Source: Rhizobium sp. GN54
GTDB taxonomy: Bacteria; Pseudomonadota; Alphaproteobacteria; Rhizobiales; Rhizobiaceae
NCBI RefSeq assembly: GCF_021026345.1
Contig: NZ_JAJNCZ010000001.1
Location: 806,001-870,000 of the forward strand
Reading direction: 5' to 3'
Length of the DNA stretch: 64,000 nucleotides
Position 1 is the first letter of the stretch. Every line of letters starts with the position of its first letter. This document shows, one piece after another, positions 18,301-25,766 of this stretch. The position numbers and the translations under genes were made by a program. Below the pieces are notes generated by a model that worked only from the letters and a program-made list of their open reading frames with translations, was not told where the DNA came from and searched no databases.

Positions 18301-18680
18301 GCCGGGGCAACGATGTGCTGGACGGCGGCGCCGGGTCGGACAGGCTGAAGGGCGGCTCCGGCCGCGACGTCTTCGTCTTCCGCGACCTCTCGGACAGCAC
18401 GGTCTCGAGCGCCGGTCGTGACACCGTCCTCGACTTCTCCCGCGTCGCAGGCGACGTGATCGACCTGCGCGGCATCGACGCGCGCGAGGCGAGCAGCGCC
18501 GACAACGCCTTCAGCTTCATCGGCAAGGCGGGTTTCGGCAAGCAGGCCGGCGAACTGCGCTACACGAAGTCCGGCTCCAACACGCTGCTCTCCGGCGACA
18601 CCGACGGCGACGGCAAGGCGGACTTCGCCATCCTGTTTTCCGGCCACATCGCCTTTGCGAAGGGTGACTTCCTGCTCTGA
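15360..18680 (+). CDS. Large RTX calcium-binding repeat protein, probable type I secretion substrate
   Basis: This 1106-aa acidic protein lacks a Sec signal. Residues ~20-440 hold eight ~55-aa repeats of the pattern ALaDGGFvVvW...DG. Two cadherin/VCBS-like modules follow (after VNDAPTG, then after VNDRPDVREI). About 26 RTX nonapeptides (GGxGNDxLx) are arranged in three blocks separated by two linkers of the NDTYVVD...VEKLTLLGSAG type. The C-terminus (GKADFAILFSGHIAFAKGDF) fits an uncleaved type I secretion signal. RTX repeats bind Ca2+ and fold after export. The start at 15360 (MGIIGGDLLPL) has a purine-rich GGAAAGGTGG upstream; an in-frame ATG at 15315 is possible. No T1SS ABC, adaptor or TolC gene is nearby. 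Two cysteines in the first linker are unusual for such substrates. Confidence 0.88.
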   Translation: MGIIGGDLLPLNGDRAKGPVHSDIVTLADGGFVLVWSGGAADGTTDVTMRVFNADGSLRSTVEIPVAADAGGDQATPQVTALAEGGFAVVWSGATAADDRGVAFRLFDADGTARDAFDLPANAETAGIQSAAMITTLADGGLVVAWRVGDGDRTALSLRVFEKDGTIRSGAADIRIDVSTGHFEITALAGGDFVVVHDGVAEGEGAEGPVRMRIYDAGGSLEREAIVSLAADEDDVQHHPAVTALADGGFVVAWVGERQGDKADVAMQVYDADGRARAGTDFAVNIHTGGEQRAPIVTALKDGGFVVLWSGSAWHDDAGLAMQVYNPDGKSRIPGDIPVNLAVDGIQGDPHVAALAGGGFAVAWTTKSSAGYAIALRLFHADGTPRMVAEEYVTGLTALPQGAPKIAALENGGLALTWQVEEEDGVHLYEKVFRTVNDAPTGQSSARYLKEDGSYTFKVEDFGFSDVNGDQMQAIRVSAVPVNGTLTLGGVPVVPGQEIKASQIADGKLVWKAAANLNGTAIAALSFNVIDDGGTDFGGKNTDPVTRKITLNVDAVNDRPDVREIRGTTYENAIYRIELKDAAIDVDDDKLAMINAKIVSGFGSVMIDAKKMLIYNPMGGPNPNIADGESRTVVISYTVSDGRGGTTTATITLTVKGVSADVFSGTNGDDRLSGSVHGDLMYGRAGNDTLAGSGGDDLLDGGTGTDTMKGEGGNDTYVVDCSSDRVVEAANGGTDIVQAGCSYTLTANVEKLTLLGSAGYRGTGNELANIITGNAGANSLKGMAGSDRLYGGAGNDSLSGGDGNDRLEGGTGNDRLHGGTGNDTLDGGSGNDTLSGGAGNDRLEGGTGNDTLTGGAGNDRLEGGTGNDRLDGGAGNDTLDGGTGTNRLYGGAGNDAYIVGSRSDRVIEYAGGGTDTVYSAHSHTLSNHVERLILTGSANAWGTGNASANRLTGNTGNNTLRGNDGNDALEGGRGNDTLAGGRGNDVLDGGAGSDRLKGGSGRDVFVFRDLSDSTVSSAGRDTVLDFSRVAGDVIDLRGIDAREASSADNAFSFIGKAGFGKQAGELRYTKSGSNTLLSGDTDGDGKADFAILFSGHIAFAKGDFLL
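17340..18380 (+). repeat. DNA encoding tandem RTX nonapeptide repeats
   Basis: About 26 imperfect 27-bp units encode GGxGxDxLx, in three clusters (about 17352-17513, 17685-18056 and 18213-18380). The middle cluster has the most uniform DNA (repeats of ggcggcaccggcaacgac type), which may permit slippage or recombination. Confidence 0.85.
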
Positions 18681-18721
18681 GCGCAAGGACGGTGGGCGCC
18701 GCAGCGCCGGCGTTTGCCTTC

Positions 18722-20764
18722 CTATCGCGCGTCCTCGTGGAAGTGGTTGTAGACCAGCCGGGCGACGCTTTCCGAAATGCCCTCCACCGCCATCAGGTCG
18801 GAGATGCCGGCGCGCGAGACCGCCTTGGCGGTGCCGAAGTGCTGCAGCAGCGCGCGCTTGCGCGTCGGCCCGATGCCGGCGATCTCGTCCAGCGGGTTCT
18901 TCACCATCTCCTTCTTGCGCCGGGCCCGGTGCGAGCCGATGGCAAACCTGTGCGCCTCGTCGCGCAGGCGCTGGATGAAGTAGAGCACCGGATCGCGCGG
19001 CGGCAGCGAGAAATCCGGCGTGCCTGATGTAAAGAAGCGCTCGCGCCCGGCCTCGCGGTCGGCACCCTTGGCGACGCCGATGGCGACGACATGGTCGGTG
19101 ATGCCGAGTTCTGCCAGGATCGCCCGCACCGCCGTCATCTGCCCCTGGCCGCCGTCGATCAGGATCACGTCCGGCCAGGCGGGGAAGGGCAGGTCGGCCG
19201 CGTCGACGCCCGCCTGGGCGGCCTCGGCGCTGCGGTCGGGCAGTCCTTCCTCCTTGATCAGCCGCGAGAACCGGCGCGTCATCACTTCCCGCATCATGCC
19301 GAAGTCGTCACCCGGGGTGATCTCGGTCGACTTGATGTTGAACTTCCGGTATTGCCCCTTCACGAAGCCTTCCGGCCCCGCCACCACCATGCCGCCCACC
19401 GCATTGGTGCCCATGATGTGCGAGTTGTCGTAGATCTCGATGCGGCGCGGCACGGTGGCGAGCTTGAAGGTCTCGGCGAAGCCTTCCAGCAGCCGCGACT
19501 GCGAGGCCGTCTCGGCGAGCTTGCGCCCGTGCGCCTCGCGGGCGTTCTGCAGCACCTGGTCGGTGAGGTCCTTCTTCTCGCCTCGCTGCGGCACGAGGAT
19601 CGCCACCCGGTGCCCCGATTTCTCGCTCAGCGCTTCCGACAGGAGCTCCAGTTCGTCGATCTTCTCCGACAGCAGGATCTGCCGGGGACAGGGCTTGTCG
19701 TCGTAGAACTGGGCGAGGAAGGCGTTCAGCACCTCGGCCCCCGAAAGCTGCGGATCGGCCTTGGGGAAATAGGCGCGGTTGCCCCAGTTCTGCCCGGTGC
19801 GGAAGAAGAACACCTGGATGCAGGAGATGCCGCCCTCGTGGTGGACCGCAAAGACGTCCGCCTCCTCCACGCCGGCCGGGTTGATGCCCTGATGGCTCTG
19901 GACGTGGGAAAGTGCTGCCAGCCGGTCGCGGTAGACGGCGGCGCGCTCGAAGTCGAGGTCCTCTGCCGCCTCGTTCATCGCGGCGGCGATCTGGCCCTTC
20001 ACGTTCTGGCTCTTGCCGGAAAGGAAGTCCTTCGCCTCGGCCACCAGTTCGCCGTAGCCCTCGTCGCTGATCTCATGCGTGCAGGGCGCCGAACAGCGCT
20101 TGATCTGGTAGAGCAGGCACGGCCGTGTGCGGCTCTCGAACACGCTGTCGGTGCAGGTGCGCAACAGGAAGGCGCGCTGCAGCGAGTTGATCGTCCGCCC
20201 GACGGCGCCGGCCGAGGCGAAGGGACCGAAATAGGCGCCCTTGCGGCTGCGCGCGCCGCGATGCTTGAAGATCGCCGGCGCGCGGGTATCGGCGGTCACC
20301 AGGATATAGGGAAACGACTTGTCGTCGCGAAGCTGGACGTTGAAGCGTGGGCGCAACCGCTTGATCAGGTTGGCTTCCAGCAGCAGCGCCTCGGTCTCGG
20401 TGCGGGTCGTGACGAACTCCATGTTCGCCGTCTCGCGGATCATCCGGCCGATGCGGTTGGAATGGCCGCGCCCGAGCGCATAATTGTTGACGCGCTTCTT
20501 CAGGCTGCGGGCCTTGCCGACATAGAGCACGTCGCCGGCCTCGTTGAACATGCGGTAGACGCCGGGGCTGTTCGGCAGACGCTTGACGAAGGCCTGGATC
20601 AGTTCGGTGCCGCGCAGGCCCTCGTTGCGCTCGATCGTCTCCGACCATTCGATCGCGGGCAGGGAGGCGGGGGCGGGGGAAGCCTCGGCAACCTCGTCCT
20701 CGTCGTCCCGTTCGGTTTCGTCATACAGGATGCCGCCATCCTGCACCGGCCGGCCGGTGGTCAT
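18722..20764 (-). CDS. uvrC: Excinuclease ABC subunit C
   Basis: UvrC makes the dual incisions in nucleotide excision repair within the UvrABC complex. The 680-aa protein has the N-terminal GIY-YIG nuclease ([19 protein letters not shown]), a Cys-rich segment ([20 protein letters not shown]), a UVR motif region ([17 protein letters not shown]), the RNase H-like nuclease ([17 protein letters not shown] and [10 protein letters not shown]) and C-terminal helix-hairpin-helices ([32 protein letters not shown]). About 48 acidic residues precede the nuclease ([16 protein letters not shown]), which is longer than in E. coli. The start overlaps the SDR stop as ATGA, so the two are coupled. Confidence 0.98.
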   Translation of the reverse strand: MTTGRPVQDGGILYDETERDDEDEVAEASPAPASLPAIEWSETIERNEGLRGTELIQAFVKRLPNSPGVYRMFNEAGDVLYVGKARSLKKRVNNYALGRGHSNRIGRMIRETANMEFVTTRTETEALLLEANLIKRLRPRFNVQLRDDKSFPYILVTADTRAPAIFKHRGARSRKGAYFGPFASAGAVGRTINSLQRAFLLRTCTDSVFESRTRPCLLYQIKRCSAPCTHEISDEGYGELVAEAKDFLSGKSQNVKGQIAAAMNEAAEDLDFERAAVYRDRLAALSHVQSHQGINPAGVEEADVFAVHHEGGISCIQVFFFRTGQNWGNRAYFPKADPQLSGAEVLNAFLAQFYDDKPCPRQILLSEKIDELELLSEALSEKSGHRVAILVPQRGEKKDLTDQVLQNAREAHGRKLAETASQSRLLEGFAETFKLATVPRRIEIYDNSHIMGTNAVGGMVVAGPEGFVKGQYRKFNIKSTEITPGDDFGMMREVMTRRFSRLIKEEGLPDRSAEAAQAGVDAADLPFPAWPDVILIDGGQGQMTAVRAILAELGITDHVVAIGVAKGADREAGRERFFTSGTPDFSLPPRDPVLYFIQRLRDEAHRFAIGSHRARRKKEMVKNPLDEIAGIGPTRKRALLQHFGTAKAVSRAGISDLMAVEGISESVARLVYNHFHEDAR

Positions 20765-21525
20765 TCCGTGATCTCCGCGACATCGGGCGTTTCCCAGGCG
20801 AGATGCTGGCCGCCGTCAAGCGCGATCATCTGCCCCGTAATCGAAGGCGTGTCGACCAGAAAACGGATCGTCCGCCCGAATTCGTCGAGCCCTGGCCCGG
20901 ACTGCAGCAGCAGCGCCTCGGTCTGGGCGCGGAAATCCTCTTCGCTCTGCCGCTCGTTCGGCAGCGTCGGCCCGGGGCCGATGGCGTTGACGCGGATGCG
21001 CGGCGCCAAGGCCTGCGCCATGGTGCGCGTCGCCATCCACAGCGCCGATTTCGACAGCGTGTAGGAATAGTAGCGCGGCGTCGGGTTCCAGACGCGCTGG
21101 TCGATGATGTTGACGATCAGCCCGCCCGAGTCCGCCGGCAACTGCCGGTCGAAGTCGCGCGCCAGGATCGATGGTGCCCGGACATGGACGTCGAAATGCC
21201 GGTCCCAGAGCGCGCTGTCGAAGTGCCGCAGATTGTCCGGCTTGAACAGCGAGGCGTTGTTGACGAGCACGCCGAGCGGGCCGAGGGCCTCGACCGCGCG
21301 CCCGACGAGCCGCTCCGTGGCCGCCGCGTCGGCAAGGTCGCAGTCCAGCGCCGTCGCCTTGCCGCCGTTCCCGGTGATCGCGGCTGCGATCTGCCGGGCG
21401 GCCTTGATCGAGGAATTGGCATGGATGGCGACGGAAAAACCATGCGCGGCCAGGTCCTCCGCGATCGCGCGGCCGATCCTCTGGGCGGCCCCCGTCACCA
21501 GCGCTGTCCGATGAAGAATTCTCAA
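20761..21525 (-). CDS. SDR family oxidoreductase (FolM / pteridine reductase-like)
   Basis: This 254-aa Rossmann-fold NAD(P)H-dependent short-chain dehydrogenase/reductase has the cofactor loop [12 protein letters not shown] (residues ~11-22), VLVNNASLF, and the catalytic YSYTLSK. The TGAAQRIG form, with Arg after Gln, is typical of the pteridine reductase/FolM branch, which reduces dihydromonapterin or dihydrofolate; this sub-assignment is an inference. It is the first gene of the SDR-uvrC unit and overlaps uvrC by 4 bases. Confidence 0.88.
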   Translation of the reverse strand: MRILHRTALVTGAAQRIGRAIAEDLAAHGFSVAIHANSSIKAARQIAAAITGNGGKATALDCDLADAAATERLVGRAVEALGPLGVLVNNASLFKPDNLRHFDSALWDRHFDVHVRAPSILARDFDRQLPADSGGLIVNIIDQRVWNPTPRYYSYTLSKSALWMATRTMAQALAPRIRVNAIGPGPTLPNERQSEEDFRAQTEALLLQSGPGLDEFGRTIRFLVDTPSITGQMIALDGGQHLAWETPDVAEITE

Positions 21526-21889
21526 TGATATGCCCGCGTCGCGTTGCTTTTGCTTAACCTCCCACAGATATAGAGATTAACGCCGGGCCTTAAACTGGGT
21601 CCCGTAAAAGTTTTCGAAATAATTAACAGATCCGTGCCGCCCGCGAGATTTCCGGGTGAAATCAAAGTATATTTGCATTACTTGAAGATATGGTTAACAA
21701 ATACCGTGTTGTGCAAAAGCAACATCTTAATCTAGTCACGTATGGGCCACAAAGATTTCACATTTCGGCTCTTCCAAATCCTCAATCTTTATTCAATTTC
21801 AACGCAACCGGGCGACCAGATCCGTGATTTAGTGATGCCGTGTTGGTGCGTACATTTGCCGGCGGCATGAAGTGCAAAGGAGAATTCAT
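21526..21889. other. AT-rich divergent promoter region between the SDR gene and the porin
   Basis: These 364 bases hold no supported gene. The stretch around 21601-21790 is strikingly AT-rich (for example ttcgaaataattaacag, ggttaacaaataccg), in contrast to the GC-rich genes. It should hold the SDR-uvrC promoter leftward and a strong porin promoter with a long leader rightward. No single promoter could be assigned with confidence. Confidence 0.6.
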
Positions 21890-22531
21890 ATGCGTACTCT
21901 GATCCTCACCCTGATGGCCTCCGCCATGTCGATCGCAGCCTTCCAGTCCGCCCATGCGGCCGACGCCGTCGATCAGATCCCCCAGGCCCCGGCGGCCGAC
22001 TACGCCGAGCCGGTCGCAAGCGGCAACTGGGCCGGCGGCTATGCCGGTGGTACCGTGACCTGGCAGCACGGCAACTTTGAAAAGCAGAGCGGCAACGGCG
22101 CCAACGGCTTCGGCGGCGGCGTCTACGGCGGCTACAACATGCAGAGCGGCCAGCTCGTCTACGGTGGCGAAGCCGACGTCAACTACTCGGGCATCGATTC
22201 GGAGAACCGCTTCCGCGAAGCCAAGCAGGGCGTCAACGGTTCGCTGCGCGCCCGCGTCGGTGTCGACCTGAACCCGGTCCTGCTCTACGGCACCGGCGGT
22301 GTCGCCGCTTCGCGCGCCAAGATGGAAGACAACAGCTCGTCCGACAAGAAGACGATGCTCGGCTGGACCGCCGGCGTCGGTGCCGAAACCTTCGTCACCA
22401 ACAACGTCACCGCCCGCGTCGAATACCGCTACACCGACTACGGCAGCAAGGACTTCAACCTCGATAGCGGCAAGGTCTCTGCCGGCCAGGACGAACAGAG
22501 CGTCCGCGTCGGCATGGGCGTGAAGTTCTGA
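21890..22531 (+). CDS. Outer-membrane beta-barrel protein (Omp25/RopB-like porin family)
   Basis: This 213-aa exported protein has a signal peptide (MRTLILTLMASAMSIAAF ... SAHA) cleaved before ADAVDQIPQ. The mature part has alternating beta strands (GNWAGGYAGGTVTWQHGNF, GAEADVNYSG-like strands) and ends in Phe (RVGMGVKF), the C-terminal signal for BAM-dependent insertion. It resembles the small eight-stranded rhizobial/Brucella outer-membrane proteins. The start at 21890 has an ideal AAAGGAG 7 bases upstream. A strong terminator follows, so the gene is monocistronic and likely highly expressed. Confidence 0.9.
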   Translation: MRTLILTLMASAMSIAAFQSAHAADAVDQIPQAPAADYAEPVASGNWAGGYAGGTVTWQHGNFEKQSGNGANGFGGGVYGGYNMQSGQLVYGGEADVNYSGIDSENRFREAKQGVNGSLRARVGVDLNPVLLYGTGGVAASRAKMEDNSSSDKKTMLGWTAGVGAETFVTNNVTARVEYRYTDYGSKDFNLDSGKVSAGQDEQSVRVGMGVKF

Positions 22532-22552
22532 TCCTCCCGATCAGCAGCACGA

Positions 22553-22588
22553 ACAAAAGGCCGGGTGCGAAAGCGCCCGGCCTTTTGT
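22553..22588 (+). terminator. Terminator of the porin gene
   Basis: A 16-bp stem (22553-22568 with 22573-22588, one G-U wobble) is closed by a GAAA tetraloop, with cctttt on its descending arm. This is a classic strong intrinsic terminator 21 bases after the stop codon. Confidence 0.93.
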
Positions 22589-22615
22589 CATCGGGGCAAG
22601 CTGTCCCGCTTCCGC

Positions 22616-22733
22616 AGACGTCATCCTCGGGCTTGTCCCGAGGATCCGGGCCGGCCCCGCTTTCACACGCGATCACGATCGTTGCCGGTTTGGCGGGCGT
22701 GGTCGGATGCTCGGGACGGGCCCGAGCATGACG
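22616..22733. repeat. Pair of inverted REP-like palindromic units (BIME-like)
   Basis: Unit 1 has the hairpin atcctcggg-cttgt-cccgaggat (22623-22645). Unit 2, in the opposite orientation, has atgctcggg-acggg-cccgagcat (22707-22729). Reverse-complementing unit 2 gives a sequence nearly matching unit 1, including its flanks (GCGTCATGCTCGGG versus GACGTCATCCTCGGG). This is the arrangement of a bacterial interspersed mosaic element. Confidence 0.75.
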
Positions 22734-23352
22734 CCGCAGGTGAGTGCCGAGCCCGTAGCCTCAGTCCTTGAACTGCGTGTAGTCCGGGAACACCCGCTTC
22801 GAAGCGTGAGAGGTAGCGCTTCAGCTTCGGGCGGCCCTTCTGCCATTTTCCGGCAAAGCGCAGTTCGATGTAGCGCAGCATGGCGGCGAGGGCAAAGTGG
22901 CCGCCGTGCGGCTTCTTGCCGAGGCGGGGCAGGGTCTTTTCCAGATGGTCGAGGCTGCGCTCTACCTTCGACCACTGGCGGTCGATCCAGGCCTGGTGGA
23001 CCTTTTCCTCCGGCCGGAAGCGGCGCTCGTAGACGATGGCGAGCAGGCAGTCGCAGACGCCGTCGGCCGTCGCTTCCAGCACGTCCGCCTCGGTGCGCTT
23101 GGCGGCGTTGCGCGGATAGAGCTTGCGGCCGGTCTCGCGGTCGATGAAATGCATGATGGCGCGGCTGTCATAGACCGCCAGCCCCGCATCGGTCAGCAGC
23201 GTCGGGATCTTGCCGAGCGGATTGGCGCCGATCAGTTCGGCCGGATCGGCATTGGTGTCGGTCACGACGTGCTCGGCGTCGAGGCCGGCATAATGCGCGG
23301 CCATGCGCACCTTGGTGGAATAGGGCGAGGCCGAGGAATAGAAGATCTTCAC
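22663..23352 (-). CDS. Glutathione S-transferase-like protein, probable C-terminal frameshift
   Basis: This is a GST-superfamily protein. The thioredoxin-like N-domain is MKIFYSSASPYSTKVRMAAH-like, followed by LGKIPTLLTDAGLAVYDSRAI. The start is taken as the GTG at 23352, with AGGAG 7 bases upstream; an ATG at 23385 overlapping the RNase T2 stop is an alternative. After SRFE near base 22800 the open frame reads on for about 45 unrelated residues into the REP-like repeats and stops at 22663. Shifting frame at 22800 gives KRVFPDYTQFKD and a stop at 22761, which is how such GSTs normally end (~197 aa). A +1 insertion or 2-base deletion, or a sequencing error, is therefore likely. Confidence 0.8.
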   Translation of the reverse strand: MKIFYSSASPYSTKVRMAAHYAGLDAEHVVTDTNADPAELIGANPLGKIPTLLTDAGLAVYDSRAIMHFIDRETGRKLYPRNAAKRTEADVLEATADGVCDCLLAIVYERRFRPEEKVHQAWIDRQWSKVERSLDHLEKTLPRLGKKPHGGHFALAAMLRYIELRFAGKWQKGRPKLKRYLSRFEAGVPGLHAVQGLRLRARHSPAASCSGPSRASDHARQTGNDRDRV

Positions 23353-23381
23353 GCATGTTCTCCTGTCTGGCGCCGTCCGGT

Positions 23382-24173
23382 TCATCGGACCGGCGGCTGG
23401 GTGATGGTCCTCGCCCGGCAGGCGGCGCGGTCCACCTCCGGGCAATCGCGAAAGTCGAGCCCGGGCGTCAGGCAGATGCGGATCTCGTCGAGCCGTCCGT
23501 CGTCGCAGGTCACCGCGATGCCGCGCTTGCCCAGGCCGGGATTGGCCGCAACCAGCGAGGCCTCGATGTCGGCCGGGTCGAGGCGTCTGCTGCCGCCGTC
23601 CTCGATCGCCTCCGGCAGGTCGATGCGCTCGAAGGCTGCGCGCGCGACGGCGAGATAGTCGGCCTGCGACAGCCCGGAGCAACTGCCGTGCTTGCGCCAC
23701 TGGTGGCCGATCAGGCCCATGGAGGGGATGATGTCGAGATAGGCGCGGCCAAGCGAGGACGGCACCCGGTCGGGCTCGCGCGTGCGGCAGAATTCCGGAT
23801 GGCCGCGCTCGTTCTGCGGCCAGAGGCCGTGCACGATGAAGCCGGCGTTCCGCCCGGTGCGGCATTGCTCGCTGCGGCCGGAGGCGTCGTTGTCCATGCA
23901 CCAGGTCGGCGACCAGGAGAGCGAGAGGACGTAGAAATCGAAGCCGCGCCCGATCGGCACCGCCGCCGGTCCGCCTGCGCGCCCGGCGCCGTTGCCCGCG
24001 GCCTTGCCGGTCGCAGTGTTGGCAGCCGTTCTCGGTTGCTCGGCTTTTCCGCCGCCCGCGCCCGCCTGTTCCTCGCCGCAGCCGGACACAGCAAGCGGCA
24101 GGCAGGCGGCAAGGGCGAGCGCGGCAAGGCGGACGGCGCGGCGCCGGACAGGGGCGGTTCGGGGGGCGATCAC
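23382..24173 (-). CDS. Ribonuclease T2 family protein, predicted lipoprotein
   Basis: T2 RNases are secreted acid endoribonucleases that cleave RNA via a 2',3'-cyclic phosphate. From the GTG at 24173 the product is 263 aa, with a lipobox LAVSGC (Cys32), a low-complexity Gly/Ala linker, then the T2 domain. Active-site box CAS I is FIVHGLWPQ (His115); CAS II is HQWRKHGSC (His162). In CAS II the usual catalytic Glu of HEWxKHG is Gln158. Six or more cysteines can form disulfides in the periplasm. It begins 14 bases after the stop of the upstream periplasmic protein gene, and the downstream GST-like gene follows at once, so all three may be one operon. Confidence 0.88.
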   Translation of the reverse strand: MIAPRTAPVRRRAVRLAALALAACLPLAVSGCGEEQAGAGGGKAEQPRTAANTATGKAAGNGAGRAGGPAAVPIGRGFDFYVLSLSWSPTWCMDNDASGRSEQCRTGRNAGFIVHGLWPQNERGHPEFCRTREPDRVPSSLGRAYLDIIPSMGLIGHQWRKHGSCSGLSQADYLAVARAAFERIDLPEAIEDGGSRRLDPADIEASLVAANPGLGKRGIAVTCDDGRLDEIRICLTPGLDFRDCPEVDRAACRARTITQPPVR

Positions 24174-24187
24174 GTCAGGTCCGGACC

Positions 24188-24676
24188 CTAGCGCAGCGAG
24201 GCGCAGGCAGCCCCGTAGACATGCCAGGGATCGAGGCCCGGAATGCAGAACTCGATGCTGCGGCCGACGCCGGCAAAGCCGAAGGGCGTCTCGATGAGGT
24301 AGACGAGCGGGCGGCGGCTGCCGTCTGTGAGCGTCGCATCGGCGAGGCAGTATTCCCGCTGGACGGAGGACATGTATTCGTTGAAGGGCTCGTAGCGGCT
24401 GAGCTGCATCCGGCCGATCTCGTAGATCGACAGGTCGCGGCGGATATAGTTGGCGGCCTTGTATTCGAAGCGGTTGGTGATGAAGCGCAGCACGCCCGGA
24501 TCGGCGCAGGCCCCGGCGGGCACGCCGCCCGCATGGGCCGGCCCGGGGGCGGCATAGCCCTCGTAGTCGGCGGCCGGCGCCGGTGTGGCGCACAGCGCGG
24601 CGGCGAGAAGGCAGAAAGCCGTGCTTGCGGCCCTCCTGGCCCACTGTGTGACACTGGTGACACTGGCGACGGTCAT
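24188..24676 (-). CDS. Conserved-looking periplasmic protein of unknown function, upstream of RNase T2
   Basis: This 162-aa protein starts at MTVASVTSV (24676), with GGAGGGG 6 bases upstream; a longer in-frame ATG at 24748 lacks this. It has a Sec signal (STAFCLLAAALCATPAPA) cleaved before ADYEGY. The mature part has four cysteines (GACADPG, REYCLADA, IEFCIPG, GAACASL), consistent with two disulfides, and no recognised domain. The position 14 bases before RNase T2 suggests co-expression and perhaps a joint extracytoplasmic role. Confidence 0.75.
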   Translation of the reverse strand: MTVASVTSVTQWARRAASTAFCLLAAALCATPAPAADYEGYAAPGPAHAGGVPAGACADPGVLRFITNRFEYKAANYIRRDLSIYEIGRMQLSRYEPFNEYMSSVQREYCLADATLTDGSRRPLVYLIETPFGFAGVGRSIEFCIPGLDPWHVYGAACASLR

Positions 24677-24800
24677 GATCCCCTCCGGCGGCGGGACCCG
24701 GTCCGACAGGCGACCCCGGGCGCATCCCATCTGGTCGCGAATCCGCAAGCTCTGCGGGTCGCGCCGTAGGGCCGAGATTGCGTCCCGCAGGGGCCCGCGG

Positions 24801-25664
24801 TCAAGAGGCGAGTTGTGTCTCGCCGGCGATCCAGAAGCAACGCGAGGAGGCGAAGCGGTCCTGCCGCAGCCTTTCCTTCAGGAAGGGCAGCAGCCGGCCG
24901 AGCTCCTCCTTGAGCGTATAGGGCGGATTGACGACGATCAGGCCGGAGCCCGAAAGCCCCGTCGTCTCGCGGTCGCTCTTCACGGCAAGCTCCGCGCAGA
25001 GCATCTTGGGAATGCCGAGATCCTTCAACGCCTTGTGGAACTCGGCGATCGGCGCCCCCTTTTTCAGCGGATACCACAGGCAGTATACGCCGCCGGGGAA
25101 CCGCCGCCAGGCTCTCGCGAGCCCGTCCGCAAGCCGCTCGTATTCGCCCTCGATCTCGAAGGGCGGATCGACGAGCACGATGCCGCGCTTCTCCTTCGGC
25201 GGCAGGTGCGCGCCGAGCGACAACCAGCCGTCGAGATGGGTGACGCGGCTCTGGAAGTCGCCGTCAAACAGCCGGTGCAGGCTCTCGTAGTCGTCCGGGT
25301 GCAGCTCCATCGCCGAAAGCCGGTCCTGCGGGCGGAACAGCATGCGCGCGAGCTTCGGCGAGCCGGGATAAAGACGGATGCCGCCATCCGGGTTCAGCGC
25401 CCTCACGGCCTCGAGATAGGGCGCCAGCAATTCGGCCATGTCCGCCGGCATCTCGCCGTCCAGCAGACGGCCGATGCCGTCGCGCCATTCGCCGGTCTTC
25501 TGCGCCTCCTCGCTGGAAAGGTCGTAGAGCCCGAGGCCGGCATGGGTATCGAGCACGCGAAAGGCCTTGTCCTTGGCCTGCATGTAGGTGACGAGCCGCG
25601 CCAGCACCGCATGCTTGAGCACGTCGGCGAAATTGCCTGCATGGTAGATATGGCGGTAGTTCAT
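24801..25664 (-). CDS. rlmJ: 23S rRNA (adenine(2030)-N6)-methyltransferase RlmJ
   Basis: RlmJ methylates N6 of A2030 in 23S rRNA using S-adenosylmethionine. The 287-aa protein starts with the hallmark MNYRHIYHAGNFADVLKHAV, has the SAM-binding region around LDTHAGLGLYDL, and the N6-adenine methyltransferase motif VDPPFE. Length matches E. coli RlmJ (YhiR, ~280 aa). It is divergent from the molybdopterin oxidoreductase gene. Confidence 0.95.
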   Translation of the reverse strand: MNYRHIYHAGNFADVLKHAVLARLVTYMQAKDKAFRVLDTHAGLGLYDLSSEEAQKTGEWRDGIGRLLDGEMPADMAELLAPYLEAVRALNPDGGIRLYPGSPKLARMLFRPQDRLSAMELHPDDYESLHRLFDGDFQSRVTHLDGWLSLGAHLPPKEKRGIVLVDPPFEIEGEYERLADGLARAWRRFPGGVYCLWYPLKKGAPIAEFHKALKDLGIPKMLCAELAVKSDRETTGLSGSGLIVVNPPYTLKEELGRLLPFLKERLRQDRFASSRCFWIAGETQLAS

Positions 25665-25766
25665 CCCGACACCGAAGCTCGCGTTTTTGGTGATGCGCCC
25701 ATCAATTGTTGCGATGGGAGAATATTATCCCTTCTTGGCGCTTTCGCCCTGCAATATACAAGTGCC

